A stretch of DNA of 64,000 nt from Adiantum capillus-veneris (GCA_014529385.2 CM043971.1:31763209-31827208), one strand, 5' to 3'; counted from the stretch's first letter, positions 34,467-46,686 are shown. Notes: a model not told the origin generated them from the letters alone. Program-made: numbers and translations.

Positions 34467-35200
34467 CTATGTCATGACACAAACCTCGGCTCCACCATCT
34501 ACGTACACATTGGAGACTCGCTGAATCTTAATCTCTGCATCAATGACTGGCACGATATCCTTCATGCCTCTTGCACTAATAGACCCAACTGACTTTGCCT
34601 TAGCCCTCCTGGTGCTGACCATCTTAGACCAGGTTCTACGCATCTTTGGGGAAAGGTGGAGGAGTTGCTGCCATGAAATCTTTGGTCCTTGCTTACTCAC
34701 ATCTGCTACCAGGTCGTAAGGTATGGATCCTACCCCAAGTGGAACGTCTTCTACTCCTATGTGCCTCCTTGATCTACTCTTCCTTTTCTTGTCTCCTATC
34801 ACTTGGGAGGAACCCTCATTCCCTTTATCGGGCTCTGAAGCTTCCATTTCATCAGTTCTTTGTCTCCTAACTCTCTTTATTGGCATGGCAACAGCTTCCT
34901 CCATTGTTTCTTTCCCTTTATCCTTACCATTGTCAAGACTTATGACAGAGACAGCCCTGTCCTCCCCTCCCGATGGTAGTGGAGGGATCTCTGCTGGTGC
35001 TTGTGGTGGTGGAGGAGGGGATCTCAATATTTGGATTGGTGGAGCCACGTGTGCATTTTGTCCATTTAGTGGCCTAGCTCGAGGAGGAGTGACTTGCTGG
35101 CGAGGAGGCCGTCTTTGATTACCATTTCCTTGATAGCGTCGTGGATGGGGGCAATAATACATGCCGTGACCTACCTCTCCACAGTTGTAGCAAATGTACT
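34467..35200 (-). pseudogene. Element B gag nucleocapsid part and protease active site
   Basis: A CCHC zinc knuckle, CYNCGEVGHGMYYC, lies at about 35155-35196, followed by a Pro/Arg-rich segment and a basic region with KKRKSRSRR. The frame ends with VYVDGGAEVCVMT, the D-G-G protease active site, just before the TAG. The knuckle precedes the nominal ATG at 35162, so that ATG is internal. Between here and 35360 the gag frame is shifted. Confidence 0.85.
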
Positions 35201-35359
35201 CACGTGCTTGCCTTTGTCCTTCTTGTCTATTTCGTTCATTTCCTGGCTGGGGAGCCCTTACACCTTGAACCAGATTGATGGATAGGCTCTCTAGTTGATT
35301 GGTGATTTGTTGAAGTAATTCTTGTTGAGAGGACTCTTGGTCTGTTGCTCCTGTCCCTG

Positions 35360-35941
35360 CTACTCCCTTGCCGTAGGTTGAGCTAGCGGTGGAGGCTCCA
35401 TTCCCCCTTGTAGTTGAGCTTGGAATTTTAACTTCCTATCCTTCTCCCTTGCATAAGTCATAGCTTTATCAAAGGTATCTGGGAATTTACCTTTTACCTT
35501 TTCTCGAAGGATGGGGTAAAGCCCTGCCAGGAAACAGTCCTTCTTTAGGCATTCTAGCACCCTTTCTCCTTCACCTAGTGATGCACACCATTTCTCCCAC
35601 AGGTTGGAAAACTTTCCTTCATAGCTTCTGTAGTCATTGGGTGATGTTTGGCGTAGCTCTAAGAGCTGTCTCCATATCTCCTCTGGAGGCTCATGGCGGC
35701 GAAATTCTTCGATGAAGGCCATCTTTAAGGACTTCCAGTCTCTTCTTTCTTCAGGTGCCAAAGTTTGATACCATAATTTTGCACCTTCCCTCAAGACCAA
35801 AGGAAAGGCCCTTAACTTAGTAGCTTCGTCATCCCTTCTCGATACCCGAAAGGCCATTTCCAAATTATCCAAAAAGTCTGGAGCAACCTCCCCAGGCTTA
35901 CCATAAAAATTAGGGAAGGCCATAAGTGAGAGAGTAAACAA
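35360..35941 (-). pseudogene. Element B gag capsid domain
   Basis: 193 codons with the retrotransposon gag signature: FYGKPGEVAPDFLDNLEMAF, LREGAKLWYQTL, then a WKSLKMAFIEEFR helix and YEGKFSNLWEKWCASL. This protein builds the cytoplasmic particle. The nominal start MFTLSLMAFP may be correct or a few residues late. The frame ends with TAG at 35360-35362 after a Pro/Gln-rich segment. The zinc knuckle lies in another frame downstream, so at least one stop and one frameshift separate them. Confidence 0.85.
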
Positions 35942-36319
35942 TTACACAAACAGCTCCAATTTATTTTAAAATAGAGTATGGTAATTACAATTTGGAGCTT
36001 TAGCACAACTTAGCTCAAAATAGGATGAATAATCGACACATCAAAGGAATGGTAATAGTCTAGTAAGGGTAGAATGACAGGATGAGGAGAGCGCAAGATT
36101 TCCCCAAGTCTCTCGGCTCCAAACAACAGGGCTATTCTTTGCTGATAAAAGATTTTTCTATCAATACAAATATTCACACGGATATGACGCACAAAATGGA
36201 AAGGAAACATGCGGGGATCATCATTCTCATTATTGGCATGCATACTTACACACAAGAGCCTAGCTTAGTTGCACCACCTTGGGACCAATGAGCCTGATCA
36301 GCCACAGAAGGTCAGCACC

Positions 36320-37018
36320 TCAGATCACTTCGACTCTTCCTGATGCATCTGTGAAGACGTAAGGCGTGATGGCAACACTTTGTACAATGCTGAGCCTTTT
36401 AGCAAGCAACAATTGGATGCTATTACCATAATCAGCATGACGAATGAAAGTGACACCATTAATGTGCAGCACATCATCAACTAAGATAGTTTCCTTAGAT
36501 TGAGATAACTTCTTGAAAATTAGCAGCAAAGGTAGGGCAGGGAGGCTTTTCACCCGGTCTCCAAAGCACTTTGGACAATATCCAAAGTGATCTTCACGCG
36601 GACAGGAGGTTGGCTTGGGATTGGTGGTGTCTGGATTCACAAAGTGCACTGGGAGCACTCGCAGACGGGCGGCAATCTTGTAGGCAAGCCTTCGCCTCTT
36701 TGCTTCAGGAGGATTTAGGGGTGAGAGTCGTGGTTGCAAGTTGGAGGTTGAAGTTGATTGCTCACTAGCCTTTTTCTTGCCTGTAGTGGTCATGTAATCC
36801 CTTATTAATGAGATTAAGCCAAATGTTACCTTACGCTTGAGCACGCGCTGCGGCCTTGGGCCACTTAGGTGTAGAGGTGGTCTTCCTCCTCTTAGTCGGC
36901 TCCTCAAGAAAGAGAGGTCTGGTGATGCTTTCTCTTCCCTTAATGTGTGTAACAGTACCTTCGTGTATGTTGATGTAGAATATTTCAAGCTCGTGTGCGT
37001 TGGAGGTTTCTGGAGCAC
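36320..37018 (-). CDS. Element B ORF1 between 5' LTR and gag, unknown function
   Basis: An open frame of 232 codons lies in the sense direction about 280 bp inside the 5' LTR and ahead of gag. It is basic in the N-terminal half (SFLRSRLRGGRPP, AKRRRLAYKIAARLRVLP). It has FGYCPKCFGD, a C-x2-C pair, and a hydrophobic C-terminal part with LPLLLIFKKL and VTFIRHADYG. Ogre and other Tat-lineage elements carry an extra ORF1 at exactly this place; its function is unknown. Whether this frame is homologous cannot be told by eye. It is intact although pol is not. The start could lie at 37018 or at a later Met. Confidence 0.55.
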   Translation of the reverse strand: MLQKPPTHTSLKYSTSTYTKVLLHTLREEKASPDLSFLRSRLRGGRPPLHLSGPRPQRVLKRKVTFGLISLIRDYMTTTGKKKASEQSTSTSNLQPRLSPLNPPEAKRRRLAYKIAARLRVLPVHFVNPDTTNPKPTSCPREDHFGYCPKCFGDRVKSLPALPLLLIFKKLSQSKETILVDDVLHINGVTFIRHADYGNSIQLLLAKRLSIVQSVAITPYVFTDASGRVEVI

Positions 37019-37278
37019 TCATAGGTTGAGAGGAGAGGTATATCAAGCTCTTCTTCTTACTCTCCTTCGTCAGTGACGATCACGAACAAGGCATGTAGAA
37101 GAACTTACTTCTTGAATTTCAATGACACTGCACCTGGTAACAAGACCTCGATGAAAGCTTTTAAGGCCTCTAAAGCCTCCTCCTCTTCTCTTCTGCAATT
37201 TGCAAACTCCTCACGCCATTCATCCATGTTGTAGATTGCACATCTTCATTGCTTGTGGACTGAAGGTCTGTGTAGCCC

Positions 37279-37296
37279 TCCTCAGTGGGGGCACCA
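37279..37296 (-). promoter_or_regulatory. Element B primer-binding site
   Basis: On the minus strand TGGTGCCCCCACTGAGGA starts three bases inside the 5' LTR. It begins with TGG, the complement of the tRNA CCA end, as required. I cannot assign the tRNA species with confidence. Confidence 0.7.
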
Positions 37297-37299
37297 AAA

Positions 37300-38870
37300 T
37301 GATAGCGGGAAAAAGAGCAGTGCAATCGGGTGGCCTCTGTACTCATGCACACTCCACAAACCACTCCTCATGCAAACAAGCAAAGAACAAAACAAAGGGG
37401 GCACCACCCTAAATTAAGAGGTTTAGGGACCTCACACATAGTGCACATAGGCAAGTGAGACTTCTGGCATTATGATGGCATCAAAACATATGGCAAAACA
37501 CATAGAAACAAAGCTTAGGGACCTTATGTAGCATATATATACACAAGAAATCAGCTTAACAATACAACGGCATCTGATCATACATAACAAGGATATAGAG
37601 AAGCAAGCCAAGGATGGCATAATCCCTTGTCAAAAACAATCAACCCAGCAAGTAGGTATGATCCTACTAGCAACACATCAATGCCTTAGAGAGTGATGAC
37701 GAGGATGGTGGCCATGGAGCATGAGAGAAGACTCCTTATTTAGGTTTTAGGGCTAGTAATGTAGCATACTAGAGGGAGAGAGAGAGAGGGAGAGAGAGTA
37801 GAGCTCCATCCATAGCTCCTCGTTGTGAGCAATGTCGTCATAGCTTCGTTGCTTGGTGAAGTGGGTGAAGTGTTTGTTTTGAGTGAGAGAAGGCCTCCTT
37901 ATATAGGTTTCTGAGAGGGTTTAGGATTAGGGATAAACATGCTTAAATCCGCTGATTGGGGTTACTTTTTGCTTAGGGTGGTCAACAGATTGAGGTCACC
38001 TGATATGTCACCATCAAGATATTCTCTAGAGTGATGTGAGAGGGGAGGGTAAATGCTGATTTTTCTGATTGTGACACATGGGGATAAGGCCTTGACCAGC
38101 ATTTAAGAGCAGGTAAGGTGGTTGTTGAAACTGGAGGTTCTACACATGTCAGGGGGGGACCTGCAGGGGGGAGGTGGTAGCTGGGTCCTCCTGAATATCA
38201 AATTCTCAAAAAATCCTCAACCATGGCTTCTTTTGACATGTGTTCTTTGAAAAAATCAGCATGTCTCTTTTCAACTCAAAAGTCTTTATCCCTGTTGACT
38301 CACCTTTACCATAAGATTTTCCCTTTTTCTCCTCCTGTAACTGCATTGTTGATGCCCAATCACTGCTTCTAGTAACAGTGAACTGTTACCTACCAAATAC
38401 TCATGGTGTAGTAAAAAATATTAACCATGGGTAAAAAAAGTTACTGTAGGTAAAAAGTGATTTGTATTTACCATGTAGGTGAAAAATATTTACTGTAGGT
38501 AAAAAATATTTACTGTAGGTAAAAAATATTTACTGTGGTAAAAAATATTTACTGTCGGTAAAAAATATTTACTGTTGGTAAAAAAGTGAAAACGGAGTAT
38601 GCTCTGGTGTTAGTCCACACGAACATCCTCGTGTAAATTTCACTAGAAATTCACACCTAGAATGGGCTATTCTGTAAGATATAGGTTGTAGGTATGCATA
38701 AGAGCTCGTTCCCACGTATCTTCTATCCATGGCACTTTTTACTCTTTGGTGCTTGTGAAGTAGATTTTTCTTCTCTTTCGAGATCCCTTGGACTAGAGTA
38801 TCCTCATCTCCCCAACAACTGACTGTGCCTTTATTGCATCTTCAGAAGGGGTCCTAAAAACCATGCATCA
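37300..38870 (-). repeat. Element B 5' LTR
   Basis: 1571 bp, matching 19929-21498 with scattered substitutions and a one-base difference in an A run. The minus-strand CTATATAA at about 37898-37906 is the likely TATA box. The TAAAAAATATTTACTGTAGG repeat cluster is at about 38400-38590. Confidence 0.95.
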
Positions 38871-41800
38871 TATAGGTTCCAATCTTTCTCTTGCAATCCT
38901 CATTTTTTGTCTCTCGTGGCTTATCTTGGGGGTTCGCAACTGGGTGGTTTAACTTTGAATACTCTTTTGGTGTTCGTCGTAATTCCATCTCGTGATCCTC
39001 CTCACTGGCTTTTTCCTTTGTAGTAACAGTTTTGGTCTTCGTGGTCTCTATCGAATCTGAGTCATCCTCAGGGTCATTCATATACACGGGATCCTCTCCT
39101 GTCCCTATGTTAGTCTTTGAACTAGGTTTTGAGCTAGAAGCATTAAGGGATTTCTTTCTTCGTGTTTTCTTCTTTCTCGCTCGGCCAATGGATGCAGCAT
39201 CTCTCTCTTCGAGGATGTAATTTTTCTTTTGGAGCATCAACCGTGTGAGTGCATTCACTGGTGCTATGTTTATAGTTGGTGGTGTCCCATCAACAATCTC
39301 TATTATGTTCAATGGTGTGATTTTCAGTGCGTTTGGATTGTTAGGACACTGTGCGATCAAATGATCTATGCCACAACGATTACAAGTGAGTATTGGCATT
39401 GCCAATGCACTCCCTTGACTTGTTTGCATTAGTGCAACATTCTTTTGCATTCTAATGGGACACTCAGCTGCTCGATGTGGTCCACCACATTCGTAGCACT
39501 GAAGAGGTGGTCTCCTGGCAAAACTATTAATTTTTTGGCCTCTTGCTGCTAGCGCAATAGCTTGATATACCGGTTTGATTTGTCCCCAATGGTCTTCCAT
39601 ATAGTACATGGGACACTCCTCAAGCATGTCGACTCCATAGGTGATACTAGAGTCTATGTCCTCTTCGCAATCTACATAAGTACTAGATGACTCGCAACCT
39701 ATTTGGCTCATAGGTGTAACTCTTGGATGAGGGGGTTGCGGTCCTAGCACTGGAGGTGGCAACGGTCTGGTTTGGACCACATTTTGGGTTCTAGGGACCA
39801 TGTGTTGTAATGGCAACTGTTGCTCCATGGGTGGGGTAGGCATCAATGCAGGAACTCAAGGTGAGTCTGCCCAAGCTATAGGCGGTCTATTTTCCATGAT
39901 GCGTTTAAGCATTAGGCAATCCTTCGCTTGATGGCCATACCTACCACACGCGTTACAAGTCCCGTTAAACTTTACTCTGAAAGTAGGGCATTCACTCGTA
40001 GTATGTGGGACCAAGAAAATTGAGCACCATTGTTGCTCCCTTCTTGGATACATATGAGTGTTTTGTGGAGCACGATTACCCCTAAGGCTTTCTTGGATGG
40101 CCTTGGTGAGATCTGCCAAAGTCATCTCAGATATCGTTTGCTCTTTCACGATTGGCTTTATCTTCATTGGCTCATGCCCTGATGCTTGCGAGCTACTAGA
40201 CTTCGGCTCGACAGACACTCTTTCTCCTGCAATCATTAAATTATCCTCCAATTGGATTGCATTCATGGTGACTGCTTCCCAAGTAGTGATACCTCTAATG
40301 ACTAGGCCATTATAAATACTTTCATGTCGTAGTCCCCTAATGAATCTATCGAGCAATTGGTTGTTGTTGAATCACTTGTTTGGATTGCATCGAGAATTCA
40401 AATTCTTTAGGCGACTAATGAAGTCTCTCACGGATTCACCTCCTTCTCGTTGGGCTTTCTGGAGCTGAGAGGCTACACCCCAAAGTACTCCCTCTCGTAT
40501 GTATTCTTTTAAGAACAGTCTCCTAAGAGTAGAGTAGATCGTTTTCTCTTCTACTCTTAAGGTTCTATACCAATCTCCAGCCTTTCCGCTTAGGGTCAAA
40601 CTCAAAGCCTTACACTTATGTAGCTCATTGTGCTCTTCCAAGGAATCGCACACATGTTCAAAGACTTCCATATGCTTTCTAGCATCTCCGTCTCCATTGA
40701 ATTTTTGTGTGAGCTTAGCTACTTGAATTGCCTTGCTCCTAGGCTCTCTATCAGGTGCACTACGCATGTTTTCCACAATAGAGCGACCGATAGTTTGAGC
40801 AAATGCTGCCAAATCTCCTATTTGAGCAGGTATAATGGGTGTATGTGCTCCTGGAACCACATGTGAGATGGGAGTTGGCCTTGGCCTTGGCATACGCGCG
40901 GCTCTTGGGTCCCATATTTCGTATGGTGGTGTACCAGACGGTGGTCCAAAGTTTACAGGCGTGGCCCTAGGCATAGGGGGTTCCTGATATGGCATGTTAA
41001 TATTAAATGGCATGGCTCCACTTGTATAAGAGCTTGGATAATTCCATTGTGGATTGTAAGCTCTTGGAATAATCGGAGGTGTAGGAGCTACATGAGGCTG
41101 AGGTACGAAAGGTGCACATGATTGATACATACATGTAGGTATAGTTGGGGGCACTGTGCTACTAGGCATCGGCGCAGTGTTAACAAATGAACTCCATGGT
41201 GTAATTCTTGTCATGCTCACCACTGGGATATGCATGGTAGCCGTAGTGTCATTAAGAGAAAGATGAGCTAGATCTGGGAAGGTAAAGCTGCCACTTGTGG
41301 GCTCAGATTATACTGAGGCTCCTGGAGAAACAACATATGGAGGATCAATGGGGCTCACTGAGGGAGTCTCCATTTGTGATAGGGTTGGTTGGTTGGCCTT
41401 TCCCGTATCCAAGAATCTCATTAGGCCTGTTGAAGGCATGTTGATCCCTGTGTTCTGTCTTTCTAACTCGACAATCCTATGGAGGACATCACAGACTTTC
41501 TGTTGTTGATCATCTATGCTAGTAGCACCCGATGTGGATTGTAGAGCATCTAACCAACCCACATAATAGGTGTGTCCTGTGTACCGATCAGTTAAAGCTT
41601 CTTCTTGTAGGTCATACTTCCAATTTTTGTTTAGGAATATCCCATCTAGGCCTGGCATGCTGGAGGTTTCCCTCGAAGTGGAAGCATTATTGCTCCCCAT
41701 CGCTTGTCCCTCCGTGACTGCTACCTTGGGAGCACTCGGTTGCTCGGCTGGCATGATTGTTGTCATAGGATCCTTTGCTTTCAGGGCTCGACTTTGTTCT

Positions 41801-42393
41801 AGCCTTCGTAGGTTCTCAATTTCCCTCTCCCTTGTTGCTTGCATATAGCGTTTGATCTCTTGTACTTCGGCAAGACTCCTACCATCGGGTAGTAAAACCT
41901 CAGAGGGAGATAGTCCTAAAGGATCACGAGGTGCAGTGGATGGAACATTCACATGCACGCTCTCAAGAAGCATAGGGTCTATTTTAGGCATGAATGACGA
42001 ATTTACTTCCCCACTCCCTTCATTTATTTCATTAACCGCATGTTCGGAGCGAGTAGCTCTACTAAGGGTCTCTTTTAAGCGGTTAAACATGCTGGACCCG
42101 GGCCGTGGGCCCATGGCATGCATGTCTTGACTTGAACTATCAGGGTTTGGTGTAGGATACCCCTCCATGACTTTGTAGTCAGAGGAAGAATCACTAGACG
42201 CGATATGAGGATCTTGGGTCGCGCTACCTTGAGTCCCGGCCGAAGGTGCAGAACCTAGGGTGGAGGAATAATGGGTGCCCGCGTAAATGGAGGCACTACC
42301 AATATGCTCGTACTCTAACACTCGTCCAGAGCGTAGGTTCATATGACTTGGATCCCCTATAAGTGTCAGTGAGTGCCCGTGAAGGCTGCTCAC
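38871..42393 (-). pseudogene. Element A gag with three zinc knuckles and three in-frame stops
   Basis: All pieces share one reading frame from the ATG at 42393 to the B insertion. It is interrupted only by TAA at 41308-41310, TGA at 40372-40374 and TGA at 39856-39858; no frameshift was found. The capsid domain is at about 40380-40720 (LSGKAGDWYRTL, VRDFISRLKNLN). Nucleocapsid knuckles are CNACGRYGHQAKDC (about 39916-39957), CYECGGPHRAAEC (about 39461-39500) and CNRCGIDHLIAQC (about 39344-39385). The last two have three instead of four residues before His. A degenerate fourth lies just upstream. The product would form the element's particle. Confidence 0.88.
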
Positions 42394-42882
42394 CTAGTAT
42401 TTTTGGGTGTTTTGCAACCCAAGTCTTTTCTTATTTATTTATTTTTTGATTTTTTGGTCCTTTTTTTTTTACCCAGCTATAGAATAGAACGTATGATAGC
42501 TCAAAACGAGCGTCTCGGTCAGAGGGACGTACCGTGCTTTACAGCCCTCCGTTTGGTCACTTTATGCCCTCGGAATCCGTAAAACCGTCAATTTCTAGTA
42601 GGGAACTAGGCCCAAATTAGAAAGTCTAAGGGTGTAAGTGGGAAGAGAAGGGAGGAGAGTGGAGGACTTGCCCCACATGCTCTCATTCCCTCTTGAGGGG
42701 GTAGGGTATATATATAAGAGCGAGTCTAGTATATATCATAAGACTGAGGAGTGAGGCTTGGGCTTGGGCTTGGGGAAATGATCCCGATCCCGATCAAAAT
42801 TTGGATCATTTCCCGATCAAAATTTTAGTGTAGCACCCCATTCACTCACGCTTAAATATTTTCGGTTTTTTTTTAAATAATA

Positions 42883-42913
<31 letters not shown>

Positions 42914-43434
42914 TAAGGCGACGACTGCATGCGGTTTAGGTGACCCTTTCTTGGCCACACACACTGTCAACACCTACCTAACCTCTCTGTCAACAGCTCA
43001 CAGACAACTCACTACCTTATCTACTTACTAACAGTGCTGCTAACCACTAACTAATCTGTTAACCACTCTGCTAACTGCTTACTGACAGTTGGCTAACTGT
43101 CCACCTACTTCCTCTCTCACTACCTTACTGTGCAAAGACTGTGTGCAGGCAAACCTTGACAGAAAACTGTGTACAGATTGTGTGTAAACAGAAATTGCTA
43201 ACTGCCTTCCTACTTATTCATTCACTGCGAACAAGATAACGACTACTAACCGTGCAAAGACTGTGTGCAAACAGAAAACACAACATTATGCAGAAATCAC
43301 AGAACTTGCAGAAAATACAGAAATTAACAACTTGCAGAAAAATAACTCATTCCTCTTCCTCTTCCTCTTCTTTCCTACTACAAACAACTCATAGGAGAAG
43401 CACAAAGTGCCTCTTGGGCTTAGTGCAGGGAGAT
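42394..43434 (-). other. Element A 5' leader
   Basis: A non-coding leader of about 1 kb between the primer site and gag. It contains a TA microsatellite at 42881-42905 and, between about 42960 and 43260, many short variants of CTAACTG/TGTGCAAACAG that make the stretch internally repetitive. No coding frame is supported. Confidence 0.65.
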
Positions 43435-43452
43435 TCCCCGGCAGCGGCGCCA
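43435..43452 (-). promoter_or_regulatory. Element A primer-binding site, tRNA-Asp type
   Basis: On the minus strand TGGCGCCGCTGCCGGGGA starts four bases inside the 5' LTR. It matches the complement of the 3' end of plant tRNA-Asp at 17 of 18 positions as I recall that tRNA. tRNA-Asp priming is known in Athila-group elements and agrees with the RT motifs. Confidence 0.85.
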
Positions 43453-43456
43453 AAAA

Positions 43457-44069
43457 TGTGCGCTCCTTACCGCACTGTCGAAGCAAGGGACTTGCCGATA
43501 CACCGTGTGCAAGCCACAAATGGCTCCAAGCACACAACAAGCCTAAACTAGCAAGCTCAAGAGAGCAAAGGGTGTGTCACTCACCGCTCTATGCTCGCCT
43601 TCGTGGTGGATTCCTCGCCGCGATGAAGAAGAAGCTGCAGTCGTGCCGCGCTTAACCGCTTCGCCGCCGTCATGCCTTCGTAATGCTCGATCGCACACAC
43701 ACTCTCCCTCTCTCTCTCTCACATACACACACACACACACACACAAGGAGGTGAAGAAGAAGAAGATGGAGATGGAGATGAAGCAAGAGCACTCTTCTAT
43801 TGCACAAATGAGAAAATGAGTGAATTTTAGGTTTAGTTGGCTTTTATATGAGCTCACCCCATTCACACTTGGGCGCCCATGCTTAGCCAACTAATCCCTT
43901 GAATGTCCCAGTTAGAGTGCGCCTCTCATCGACGATCACTCTTACCCTTTTCCTATTGGACCGACAAGCCCGGTACCTGACTCTACCAAATAAATAATAC
44001 AATGTCCACCGTAGGTTACAACGTCCATCTCGTAGGTGATAGGGTGTCCGTGAGCCGTGAGGGTTAACA
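43457..44069 (-). repeat. Element A 5' LTR
   Basis: 613 bp; partner of 11142-11760. A minus-strand TATA-like CATATAAAAG lies at 43841-43850. A CT/CA microsatellite is at about 43700-43745, shorter than in the partner. Confidence 0.95.
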
Positions 44070-45982
44070 GTATTCCAAAGTTTTGTACCATGCATAGATG
44101 CAACAAAGAAAAACCCATTATAGAAAGCATATGCATTTTTCATTTCAAGTTTGTCTACTTTCAAGTTTGTTTTGCAAATTCAAAGGGGGGAGTAAGGGGA
44201 TAGCTTCACGAATGTCGTGACCGTGTTGCTTGAACATAAAACTCCCATTGCTTCCATAGATATGAAAATGATGAAAGGGACCAAAATGGGATTTGTTGAA
44301 GTCGGGGTTAACTCAAAATTTACGTTGAGACAAAACCTTAAGCTTCCAAGAGATTCGTTGTTTTGTTTTCTTAAGGTTTTGTTTGAGTAGAAAATTAAAA
44401 GGAAATAGGAATTAAGAGATTATACTCAAGGATCTTAATCCAAATTTAAACTAGGATTAAAAAACTTTATCGAGAAGATTGATGTGGATAGCCCTAGCAT
44501 AACATAGAAAATTTAAGTGTGAACCTTGTCTTACATGCTTGGAAAAGACCGGTACAGGTGTTTACCTGTGGGAGACAACGGGGGATGGTCCTTTTTTGCT
44601 AGGATTGATAATCGTTGGTCTATGTTTTGAGCACGAGTTCATTCATTGCCCTATAAATGGGATTGAAGGGGAGTGTGTCCCACCCGGATGATAGGGACCC
44701 GCGGATGCATTTGGAAATCGGCCTAGTTTGGGTAGGCCTGATGCCGATGGGAAAATGAGGAAGGAAAAAGGAGAAATTAGGATAAGGGAGGAGGATGTGA
44801 TTTAATTAAGGAACTCTTAAAATTTTTTGGTAAAAAGGAACCTTGGAAAGGCTAGAAACCTAGATGGTCTATTCTGCAATTGTCCTCATCAATCGGACCT
44901 TTGCTCTGCTTCTCGGGATTATTGATTTAAAAGAAACCTAAAATAGATTATCTCTGAAGCCTTTCCCACGCAAGATAAAGAAAAATAAGAATTAGAATCT
45001 GTGTAAAGGCGCCGCCTCCACACGTGGCGGAGGAGACAGGATACCCAATGTCCTAGGACGAGGATAGGGATATGCCTGGAGGAGTATATGTGATTGCTTG
45101 AAAGAAAATAGATAATTTTACTAATATTACAGAAAAAAGGAAGTAAAAATATTCTATAAAGGAGAAAGGTGGGAACGACCTGATAAATGCACATTTGCAA
45201 GGGTATGCAATAGTTTGCATGCTGCTTTCAAATGCTTGAAATGTATCCTTGGTTCGACCTGATTGTAATAATGTTTTCTAGTATCATAGTATTACCTTGG
45301 GAAGGTGCATTTATCAAAACGGTTCGGTGGGTGGCTGGATTCCAGAGGTTTAATTTGTTGGCCGAAAAGTTGAACCCAATTTTATGTTGTCCTAGCAATT
45401 AAGTCAAGAGCGGGGAAAAGGGTTTCCGATCTACGGAGCGTGAGAGAAACTTGGGATCGAGAGATTCGTGTAGATTATAATACACTCACCTTAGGGGAAC
45501 GTATTAACGGTTGTGCTCAATCATAAATGAGAAAAATATGCTAGTGACCTTGAACCAAGGGTGAATTAGAAAACTCCCACCAGTTGACCCTGGAAGGTTG
45601 AGTTCAAAGTTAGTCTGATGACTTCGATTGGAAAGTGGGACCGGTAAGCAAAGGTGATTTGGGCTAAAGGATCCATATGAGAGAAAGTGAATGTTATCAC
45701 CCCCTTGAGTTGGCATCAAAGACTAGGAGGAGTCTTGTCTTGGTGTCGGTCTCAAGCAGGAGGGATGTCGGAGTTCACGGTGTATCCAATTGGAGATGGT
45801 ACAGAGTTCAAGCGGAAAAATGGCTTTGTATTTTACAAACTAGAAGTGCCATTGCACCCCGACTTCTGCAACTAGAATAGCTACTCATTAAAAATGATAT
45901 TTATAAACATAATTCGCAACATTTCATAACTCTCAAAAAATAAGGCTTTGCTGAGTTATGTCGTACTATTGATCCATGGTCA
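44070..45982. other. Flank right of element A, no recognisable gene
   Basis: No conserved motif was found. A plus-strand frame at 45687-45875 and a minus-strand frame at 44919-45200 look like shadows. The right end is probably LTR sequence of the OTA-type remnant that follows: TGTTGACC starts on the minus strand at 45985, preceded by a purine run. Its length is unknown because no partner copy was identified. Confidence 0.45.
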
Positions 45983-45998
45983 ACACTCCCCCTCTCCG
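45978..45998 (-). promoter_or_regulatory. Candidate 3' LTR edge and polypurine tract of OTA-type remnant E
   Basis: The minus strand reads CGGAGAGGGGGAG and then TGTTGACC, the same layout as the polypurine tract and LTR start of element A (AAGGGGGGCA then TGTTAACC). This suggests the end of a related minus-strand element whose protease and gag remnants lie at 46930-49460. No second LTR was paired, so the call is tentative. Confidence 0.45.
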
Positions 45999-46113
45999 AA
46001 TTCATGTCATCCCTGACATGAACTGGTTGTCAATGTCGGTGCGCTCTTTGTTGTCATTCTTGCTTCTGTTTGTGCTCCTTTGTGTGTACTTTGTCAAATC
46101 GTAACAAGAACTA

Positions 46114-46686
<573 letters not shown>

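Larger units (their letters stand above)
19929..38870 (-). mobile_element. Element B: Tat-type Ty3/gypsy retrotransposon inserted into A, itself split by C
   Basis: A pair of LTRs of 1570-1571 bp with TGAT...ATCA ends flanks minus-strand ORF1, gag, protease, RT, a degenerate RNase H, a second archaeal-type RNase H, and integrase. Target-site flanks read GATAG (19924-19928) and TATAG (38871-38875), a 4/5 match. LTR differences are few, about 1% by eye. The dual RNase H and an extra frame before gag are features of the Tat/Ogre group. Without C, B would be about 10 kb. In-frame stops in RT and before PR make B non-autonomous. Confidence 0.93.
11142..44069 (-). mobile_element. Element A: Athila/Tat-type Ty3/gypsy LTR retrotransposon, interrupted by elements B and C
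   Basis: The two LTRs are about 97% alike by eye and begin TGTG and end AACA on the plus strand, so they carry the standard TG...CA ends. They flank a minus-strand gag, protease, RT, RNase H and integrase. The flanks read ATATT (11137-11141) and GTATT (44070-44074), an imperfect 5-bp target duplication. A primer-binding site and a polypurine tract lie at the expected inner edges. The RT block SFLDGYSGYNQI is typical of the OTA (Athila/Tat) branch. Without B the element would be about 14 kb. Several in-frame stops and an integrase active-site change make it non-autonomous today. Confidence 0.93.

Noticed and set aside
11142-44069. Reading A and B as one large element because both have minus-strand gag-pol pieces
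   Set aside because: Each has its own LTR pair, primer site and flanking duplication, and A's polyprotein frame resumes cleanly on either side of B.
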